Below are positions 6,599-11,130 of a DNA stretch of 11,130 nucleotides, piece by piece. The translations under genes and the position numbers were made by a program. Source of the stretch: an uncultured Clostridia bacterium (lineage in GTDB: Bacteria; Bacillota; Clostridia; Oscillospirales; Ruminococcaceae). How positions within the stretch are numbered: the first letter of the stretch is position 1; the number at the start of each line of letters is the position of its first letter. The DNA is taken from NCBI GenBank assembly GCA_947630315.1, contig CANRHA010000041.1:1-11130 (forward strand). Reading direction: 5' to 3'. The notes beneath the pieces are model-generated. The model searched no databases. It worked only from the letters and a program-made list of their open reading frames with translations, and had not been told where the DNA came from.

Positions 6599-7609
6599 AT
6601 GATCATCACCAAAACCCCTTTCCGTATGTCGTTTTTCGGCGGCGGAACGGATATGAAAGAATTTTTTGAGAAATACGGCGGGGCAGTGCTTAGTACGACT
6701 TTTGATAAGTATTGTTACGTGACGGTAAGACATCTTCCTCGTTTTTTTAACTACAAAACGCACTTAACGTATTCTAAGATGGAGTATATAACTGATGAGG
6801 ATAAGATAGAGCACCCCGCGATTCGCAATGCGATGAAGATGCTCGACATGCATGAAATCCGTCTTACATATGAGTCGGATTTGCCCGCTCGTTCGGGTCT
6901 TGGAACGTCGTCGTCCTTCGCAGTTGGAATGTTGAACGCCTTCCACGCTTTAAAAGGTAAATACGCGGACAAGGGCAAGCTCGCCGATGAAGCGATTTAT
7001 CTTGAAAGAACGCTTTGCAACGAGGCCGGCGGTTGGCAGGATCAAATTGCGGCGTCGTTCGGAGGACTCAACAGAATTACTTTCACAGCCGACGGTTACG
7101 AAGTCCGTCCAGTCATAATTTCGCCCGATCGCAAGCGCCGACTCAACGAAAATCTTGTGATGTTCTTTACCGGCTTCACCCGCTTTTCTTCGGAAGTCCA
7201 GGAGGCCAACGCTAAGGATCGCGGCGACAAAACCGCGCAACTCAAGGAAATGCTTGCGTTGGTCGACGAAGCCGAGAACGTTTTGACGGACAAGCATGTC
7301 GACCTTGACGATTTCGGAAGGTTGCTTGACTATACTTGGAAACTTAAGCGCCAGACCGGTTCGGCAATTTCGACAGACGGTATCGACGCGCTTTATGCAA
7401 AGGGCATAGCGGCCGGAGCCTTGGGCGGCAAGCTTTTGGGCGCGGGCGGCGGAGGATTTCTCATTTTCTATGTCCAGCCCGAGCGCAGAGCAAGCGTAAT
7501 GGAAACGATGAAAGACCTGCTCTACGTTCCGTTCGAGTTTGAAAACGGCGGAACGAGGGTCATCTACTACTCGCCGGAGAGCTATACGCCGGCGGAGGAG
7601 AAAAAGTGA
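6599..7609 (+). CDS. hddA: D-glycero-alpha-D-manno-heptose 7-phosphate kinase (GHMP kinase)
   Basis: HddA uses ATP to phosphorylate C1 of D-glycero-D-manno-heptose 7-phosphate, giving the alpha-1,7-bisphosphate, in the cytoplasm. The N-terminus KTPFRMSFFGGGTD is the substrate-binding start typical of this branch. The GHMP phosphate loop is LPARSGLGTSSS (residues 95-106). NEAGGWQDQIAASFGG carries the catalytic Asp region. The C-terminal GHMP motif is GGKLLGAGGGGF (276-287). At 336 residues it is of normal length. The start is firm because of the strong ribosome site. Its TGA overlaps the GTG of the next gene (GTGA at 7606-7609), so the two are translationally coupled, and the next three genes supply the other steps of the same pathway. 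A related fucose/galactose-type GHMP kinase is the main alternative, but the context argues for heptose. Confidence 0.92.
   Translation: MIITKTPFRMSFFGGGTDMKEFFEKYGGAVLSTTFDKYCYVTVRHLPRFFNYKTHLTYSKMEYITDEDKIEHPAIRNAMKMLDMHEIRLTYESDLPARSGLGTSSSFAVGMLNAFHALKGKYADKGKLADEAIYLERTLCNEAGGWQDQIAASFGGLNRITFTADGYEVRPVIISPDRKRRLNENLVMFFTGFTRFSSEVQEANAKDRGDKTAQLKEMLALVDEAENVLTDKHVDLDDFGRLLDYTWKLKRQTGSAISTDGIDALYAKGIAAGALGGKLLGAGGGGFLIFYVQPERRASVMETMKDLLYVPFEFENGGTRVIYYSPESYTPAEEKK
7594..7600 (+). promoter_or_regulatory. Ribosome binding site deciding the GTG start of the HddC-GmhB fusion
   Basis: GGAGGAG lies 5 bases before GTG 7606, inside the end of hddA, and supports that non-ATG start, which also opens the conserved MKVVIMSGGRGTR strand. 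Confidence 0.75.
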
Positions 7610-8868
7610 AAGTCGTTATAATGTCCGGCGGTCGAGGCACACGCATTTCCGAACTCTTTCCGGATATTCCGAAGCCGCTGATTCCTATATGCGGCAAGCC
7701 TGTTTTGGAGCACGAAATAGAGTGCCTAAAGGAACAGGGCTTCACCGACATAATTCTGACCGTCAGCCATATGGCGGATAAAATAATTGAATATTTCGGC
7801 GACGGTGAGCGGCTCGACGTACATATAGATTATTTCATTGAGGACAAGCCCCTCGGTAACGCGGGAGCACTATTCAGGCTTCGTGACAAGCTGACCGAGG
7901 ACTTTCTGCTTCTGAACGCCGACTCGGTTTTCAATATAGATTTCAACCGCTTTGTGGCTTTTCATAAAGATCACAATGCCCTTGCAACGCTGTTCACTCA
8001 CCCGAACGACCACCCTTATGACAGTGGGCTGATTATTGCAGATGAGGACAAGTCGGTGCAAAAATGGCTTGCCAAAGAGGATGAGCGCCCCGAATTTTAC
8101 AAGAATCGGGTCAACGCAGGACTGCACATCATCTCCCCGAAGCTTTTGGAAAACGACATCGATCTGCCGAAGATAGATTTAGACCGGCACTTGCTGAAGC
8201 CCTTTGCGGGCACGGGGAAAATGTTCTGCTACGACAGCCCCGAGTACGTCAAGGATATGGGCACTCCGGAGAGGTTTGAGGCCGTCACAAAAGATTTTGA
8301 GAGCGGCAAGGTGTTCGCGAGAAATCTTAGAAACAAGCAAAAAGCAATTTTCCTTGATCGTGACGGAACTATAAACAAATATGTCGGATTCCTTAGAAAT
8401 ATTGACGATTTCGAGCTGCTGCCGACCGTGGCAGAGGCGATAAAGCTAATAAATCTCTCTGGCTATCTTGCAATAGTTGTGACGAATCAGCCGGTTATTG
8501 CAAGAGGAGAAGTTACATTTGCGGAGCTTGAAGAGATACACAACAAAATGGAGACGATTTTAGGCAAAGACGGCGCATATCTCGACGGCACTTACTTTTG
8601 CCCGCACCACCCCGATAAGGGCTTTGAGGGGGAAGTCGCCGAACTGAAAATAGTCTGCGACTGCCGCAAACCAAAGCCCGGAATGCTGTTTCAAGCCGCA
8701 AAAGACTTCAACATCGACCTTGAACAGTCGTATATGATAGGCGACGGCGAGCATGACAAGGGCGCGGGAGAAGCGGCAGGGTGCAGGACGAAAATTATCC
8801 CGACCGACGGGGATTTGCTAAAGGCAGTTAATGAAATTTTGGAGGATACATATGACCGAGAAAGTTAA
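7606..8868 (+). CDS. hddC-gmhB: Bifunctional heptose 1-phosphate guanylyltransferase (HddC) and heptose 1,7-bisphosphate 7-phosphatase (GmhB) fusion
   Basis: One 420-residue protein joins two enzymes. Residues 1 to about 235 are a nucleotidyltransferase: SGGRGTR (nucleotide loop), PKPLIPICGKPVLEH, EDKPLGNAGAL, metal-binding LLNADSVF, and VNAGLHI. Residues about 246-415 are a HAD phosphatase: FLDRDGTIN (nucleophile D251, acid/base D253), VVTNQP, RKPKPGM, and MIGDGEHDKGAGEAAG. The zinc-loop residues of GmhB are present as C332-x-H334 and C351-x-C353 (CPHH ... CDCRKP). The phosphatase domain would remove the 7-phosphate made by HddA, and the transferase domain would use the resulting 1-phosphate with GTP to make GDP-D-glycero-alpha-D-manno-heptose. 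The domain order is the reverse of the reaction order. GTP specificity is inferred from the HddA/dehydratase context and not visible directly. The start overlaps hddA by 4 bases and the end overlaps gmhA by 17. Confidence 0.9.
   Translation: MKVVIMSGGRGTRISELFPDIPKPLIPICGKPVLEHEIECLKEQGFTDIILTVSHMADKIIEYFGDGERLDVHIDYFIEDKPLGNAGALFRLRDKLTEDFLLLNADSVFNIDFNRFVAFHKDHNALATLFTHPNDHPYDSGLIIADEDKSVQKWLAKEDERPEFYKNRVNAGLHIISPKLLENDIDLPKIDLDRHLLKPFAGTGKMFCYDSPEYVKDMGTPERFEAVTKDFESGKVFARNLRNKQKAIFLDRDGTINKYVGFLRNIDDFELLPTVAEAIKLINLSGYLAIVVTNQPVIARGEVTFAELEEIHNKMETILGKDGAYLDGTYFCPHHPDKGFEGEVAELKIVCDCRKPKPGMLFQAAKDFNIDLEQSYMIGDGEHDKGAGEAAGCRTKIIPTDGDLLKAVNEILEDTYDRES
8841..8845 (+). promoter_or_regulatory. 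Ribosome binding site deciding the gmhA start
   Basis: GGAGG lies 6 bases before ATG 8852. It supports that start over the in-frame ATG at 8831, which has no such site and would add seven non-conserved residues. Confidence 0.8.
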
Positions 8869-9499
8869 GGCGCAGCTTGATCTGCTGATTGAGAGATACC
8901 CGAAATTGGCGGTCTGCAAGGGCGACATCGCCAAAGCGTATGAAATCATTGAGACCTGCTATGCGCATGGCGGAAAGCTTCTTATTGCCGGAAACGGCGG
9001 CAGCGCTGCCGACGCCGAGCATATCGTCGGAGAACTGATGAAAGGTTTCAAGAACCCTCGCAAGCTTCCGAAAGAGTATGCGGACAGGCTGATTGCCGCG
9101 AATCCCGAACTTGGGAAAACGCTTGCCGAAAACTTGCAGGGTGCGCTTCCGGCCATAGCCCTCGACGGCCACCCGGCGCTTTCGACGGCATACCAAAACG
9201 ACTGTGAGCCGCTTTTATGCTTCGCACAACAGGTCAACGGATACGGAAATCCGGGCGACGTTCTGCTCGGAATCTCGACCAGCGGCAACAGTAAAAACGT
9301 GCTTTACGCGGCGGTCACAGCGAGGGCAAAGGGAATGAAGGTCATAGGCCTGACCGGGCAAAAAGAGAGCAAGCTTAGCGAGATGGCGGACGTGTGCATA
9401 AGAGTGCCGGAGACCGAGACGTATATGGTGCAGGAGCTGCATCTGCCGGTGTATCACGCCATTTGCTTGATGATAGAGGAGCACAGGTTTGGCATATGA
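8852..9499 (+). CDS. gmhA: Sedoheptulose 7-phosphate (phosphoheptose) isomerase
   Basis: This SIS-domain isomerase turns sedoheptulose 7-phosphate into D-glycero-D-manno-heptose 7-phosphate, the entry step of the heptose pathway. Of its 215 residues, AGNGGSAADAEH (about 46-57) and GISTSGNS (140-147) form the phosphosugar site. GELMKGF keeps the Glu matching the catalytic Glu of E. coli GmhA, and QELHLPVYH keeps the catalytic His. Relative to the E. coli enzyme there is an insertion of about 28 residues after GELMKGFKNP, reaching to NLQGALPAIAL. This appears to be a form also found in other Firmicutes and Bacteroidetes, from memory. The start overlaps the preceding fusion gene by 17 bases, and the stop overlaps the next start (ATGA, 9496-9499). 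Although this is the first pathway step, it is third in gene order. Confidence 0.93.
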   Translation: MTEKVKAQLDLLIERYPKLAVCKGDIAKAYEIIETCYAHGGKLLIAGNGGSAADAEHIVGELMKGFKNPRKLPKEYADRLIAANPELGKTLAENLQGALPAIALDGHPALSTAYQNDCEPLLCFAQQVNGYGNPGDVLLGISTSGNSKNVLYAAVTARAKGMKVIGLTGQKESKLSEMADVCIRVPETETYMVQELHLPVYHAICLMIEEHRFGI

Positions 9500-10335
9500 A
9501 AATAGCTATTGTAGGCAGCTCGGGCTACATCGCCGGGTATTTTCTTAAAAGGTTTGAAAACGTTCTGAAAATAGATCAGACTCCCGAAGCGGACGAGCAT
9601 TTGAATTTAGCGGAAGCCGAAAAGTTCGATTATTCGGTTCTCAACGGCGTTGATTATGTGATATTCACCGCCGCAATTTCCGGTCCGGATATGTGCGCGA
9701 ACGAGTTTGAAAAGTGTTGGAACATAAACGTGATAGGCACCGAGTATTTCATCAAAAATGCGATTTCACACGGTTGCAGGGTTTTGTTCTTTTCGAGCGA
9801 CGCGGTTTTCGGAGATTTTCCCGGAGAGATTTACACCGAGCTTTCCGAAACCAAAGCGCAGACACCTTACGGAAGAATGAAAAAGGCAGTTGAAGATTAT
9901 TTCAAAGGCAATCCGAGTTTCAAGGCTATTCGGCTTTCATATGTTGTATCGAAAAATGACAGGTTTGTTTCTTACTGCCTTAAATGTATGAACACCGATG
10001 AGACTGCGGATATCTTCCACCCCTTTTACCGAAACTGCATTACCGTATCGGACGTTGTAAATACAGTCGATTGGCTTATAAATCATTGGGAAGGTTACGA
10101 ACCGCAGGTGCTGAACGTGGCAGGAAACGAGCTTGTAAGCCGAGTTAGAATAGCCGACGAGCTGAACAGGCTGTATGGCAGCAGACTAAAATACGTCATC
10201 ACCTCACCGGGTGAAGATTTCTACAAAAACCGCCCGAAGATAACGCAAATGAAGAGTCTGTATCTTAATAAATACGGGATTATGAAAGACGAGTCCTTTA
10301 CAGAAAAGCTTAAAAAAGAGTTGGAGGAAAAGTAA
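9496..10335 (+). CDS. NAD(P)-dependent epimerase/reductase, RmlD-like extended SDR
   Basis: This 279-residue extended short-chain dehydrogenase begins MKIAIVGSSGYIAGYF, so the cofactor loop is GxxGxxA rather than GxxGxxG. The catalytic elements FFSSDAVFGD (S100-S101-D102) and Y125-x3-K129 are present, and the overall shape is that of RmlD-type sugar reductases. ATG 9496 is chosen because it overlaps the gmhA stop and starts exactly at the first Rossmann strand. An upstream in-frame ATG at 9394 would add 34 residues coded within gmhA and is rejected. Next to a 4,6-dehydratase, the simplest role is 4-keto reduction (or epimerisation) of GDP-4-keto-6-deoxy-heptose, the job done by DmhB or DdahB/C in other systems, but the exact product stereochemistry is open. 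The gene ends directly before the next start. Confidence 0.82.
   Translation: MKIAIVGSSGYIAGYFLKRFENVLKIDQTPEADEHLNLAEAEKFDYSVLNGVDYVIFTAAISGPDMCANEFEKCWNINVIGTEYFIKNAISHGCRVLFFSSDAVFGDFPGEIYTELSETKAQTPYGRMKKAVEDYFKGNPSFKAIRLSYVVSKNDRFVSYCLKCMNTDETADIFHPFYRNCITVSDVVNTVDWLINHWEGYEPQVLNVAGNELVSRVRIADELNRLYGSRLKYVITSPGEDFYKNRPKITQMKSLYLNKYGIMKDESFTEKLKKELEEK
10323..10327 (+). promoter_or_regulatory. Ribosome binding site of the 4,6-dehydratase gene
   Basis: GGAGG lies 8 bases before ATG 10336, within the last codons of the reductase gene, and fixes the start. Confidence 0.75.
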
Positions 10336-11130
10336 ATGGCAACAAAAGCACTTATTACAGGTATTACGGGAATGGTGGGTTCTCACCTTGCGGATTTCCT
10401 GCTTGAAAACACCGATTGGGACATTTACGGCGTATGCCGTTGGAGGAGCCCGTTGGACAACGTTTCGCATCTACTTGACCGCGCGAACAGAAAGGATCGC
10501 GTATTCTTTGAATATGCTGATCTGAACGACGAGATAAGCCTGATTACGGTCGTAAGCAACATTAAGCCTGATTATGTATTCCATCTCGCGGCGCAGAGCT
10601 ATCCTCTTACGAGCTTCACCGCGCCGATTGATACGCTGAACACTAACATTCTTGGCACATGCCGTCTGCTTGAGGCTTTCCGTTTTGCGATGGCGGAGGA
10701 CAAGGATTACCACCCGGTTATCCACGTCTGCGCTTCTTCGGAGGTATTCGGTAAGATTCCCGCCGCGAAAAAGCCGGAAACCGGTATTCATGAAGAATGC
10801 CCGTTCCACCCGGCAAGCCCCTATGCGATCTCCAAAGTCGGCACAGACCTTTTGGGCAGATACTATGCCGAGGCTTACGGTATGACGGTTATGACTACGA
10901 GAATGTTTACACACACCGGTCCGAGGCGTGGTGACGTGTTCCACGAATCGACGTTTGCAAAGCAGATCGCTATGATAGAGGCGGGAATGATTGAGCCGAA
11001 GGTTATGGTCGGAAATCTCAAGTCTCTTCGTACATACGCCGACGTCAGGGACGCGGTCAGGGCGTACTATATGCTCGTCACCGTCAACCCTGTCGCAGGC
11101 GAGTATTACAACATCGGCGGCAGCTATACC
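10336..11130 (+). CDS. GDP-mannose 4,6-dehydratase family enzyme, DmhA/WcbK-like (GDP-heptose 4,6-dehydratase), 3' partial
   Basis: The frame is open to the last base, so only the first 265 residues are visible, out of roughly 320-350 usual for the family. Residues 1-15 give the NAD(P) loop G9-x2-G12-x2-G15 (GITGMVG). CRWRSPLDN and HLAAQSYP follow. The dehydratase triad appears as S134-S135-E136 (CASSEVFG) and Y163-x3-K167 (YAISK). RMFTHTGPRRGDVF and SLRTYADVRDAVRAYYML are substrate-side motifs like those of Gmd and its heptose-acting relatives. The reaction would convert GDP-D-glycero-D-manno-heptose (or GDP-mannose) to the 4-keto-6-deoxy sugar. Because HddA, HddC, GmhB and GmhA precede it in one tightly coupled operon, GDP-heptose is the favoured substrate, as for Burkholderia WcbK, Yersinia DmhA and Campylobacter DdahA. 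This is inferred from context and motif resemblance. Confidence 0.88.
   Translation, partial: MATKALITGITGMVGSHLADFLLENTDWDIYGVCRWRSPLDNVSHLLDRANRKDRVFFEYADLNDEISLITVVSNIKPDYVFHLAAQSYPLTSFTAPIDTLNTNILGTCRLLEAFRFAMAEDKDYHPVIHVCASSEVFGKIPAAKKPETGIHEECPFHPASPYAISKVGTDLLGRYYAEAYGMTVMTTRMFTHTGPRRGDVFHESTFAKQIAMIEAGMIEPKVMVGNLKSLRTYADVRDAVRAYYMLVTVNPVAGEYYNIGGSYT

Noticed and set aside
8831..8851. Upstream ATG for gmhA
   Set aside because: GGAGG at 8841-8845 is placed for ATG 8852, and the seven extra residues are not conserved.
9394..9495. Upstream ATG extending the SDR protein by 34 residues
   Set aside because: The extension is coded inside gmhA in another frame and is not Rossmann-like. ATG 9496 starts exactly at the first beta strand and overlaps the gmhA stop.

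Overview
The window looks like part of a cell-surface polysaccharide (capsule/EPS or wall/S-layer glycan) locus from a low-to-mid GC Gram-positive bacterium, most likely a gut-type member of Clostridia/Eubacteriales. This assignment rests on strong GGAGG-type ribosome binding sites, a helicase with many helicase-associated repeats, small polyprenyl-phosphate sugar transferases and an EpsD/CapM-type glycosyltransferase. No rRNA marker is present, so the taxonomy is inference. All supported genes are on the + strand, tightly packed, with start/stop overlaps in the second half. I see no tRNA, rRNA, CRISPR array or insertion sequence.

Region 1 (1-2703) is the 3' part of a DExH-box superfamily 2 helicase whose C-terminal half is an array of eight helicase-associated (HA, PF03457-type) repeats. 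It runs off the left edge, so its Walker A motif is not visible. Only 22 bases separate it from the glycan genes, and no terminator is apparent there.

Region 2 (2726-6528) is the assembly part of the glycan locus: two tandem small phosphoglycosyl transferases (initiating enzymes), a polytopic membrane protein (Wzy-type polymerase or GT-C-type transferase) and a GT4 glycosyltransferase. The first transferase ends in a run of nine G. Losing one G would fuse it in frame with the second transferase. The same junction carries a short stretch that reads like the start of another glycosyltransferase, possibly a deletion scar. The membrane-protein gene and the first third of the GT4 gene are visibly more AT-rich than the rest.

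Region 3 (6599-11130) is a nucleotide-activated heptose pathway: HddA kinase, a fused HddC guanylyltransferase-GmhB phosphatase, GmhA isomerase, an RmlD-like NAD(P)-dependent reductase/epimerase, and a GDP-mannose-4,6-dehydratase-family enzyme of the DmhA/WcbK kind, cut by the right edge. Together these can be read as sedoheptulose 7-phosphate -> D-glycero-D-manno-heptose 7-phosphate -> alpha-1,7-bisphosphate -> alpha-1-phosphate -> GDP-heptose -> GDP-4-keto-6-deoxy-heptose -> GDP-6-deoxy-heptose. The GT4 enzyme, or others beyond the window, would then transfer the sugar to a lipid-linked glycan started by one of the two phosphoglycosyl transferases. The pathway order is known from S-layer glycan and 6-deoxyheptose systems. 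Its use in this organism is inferred.
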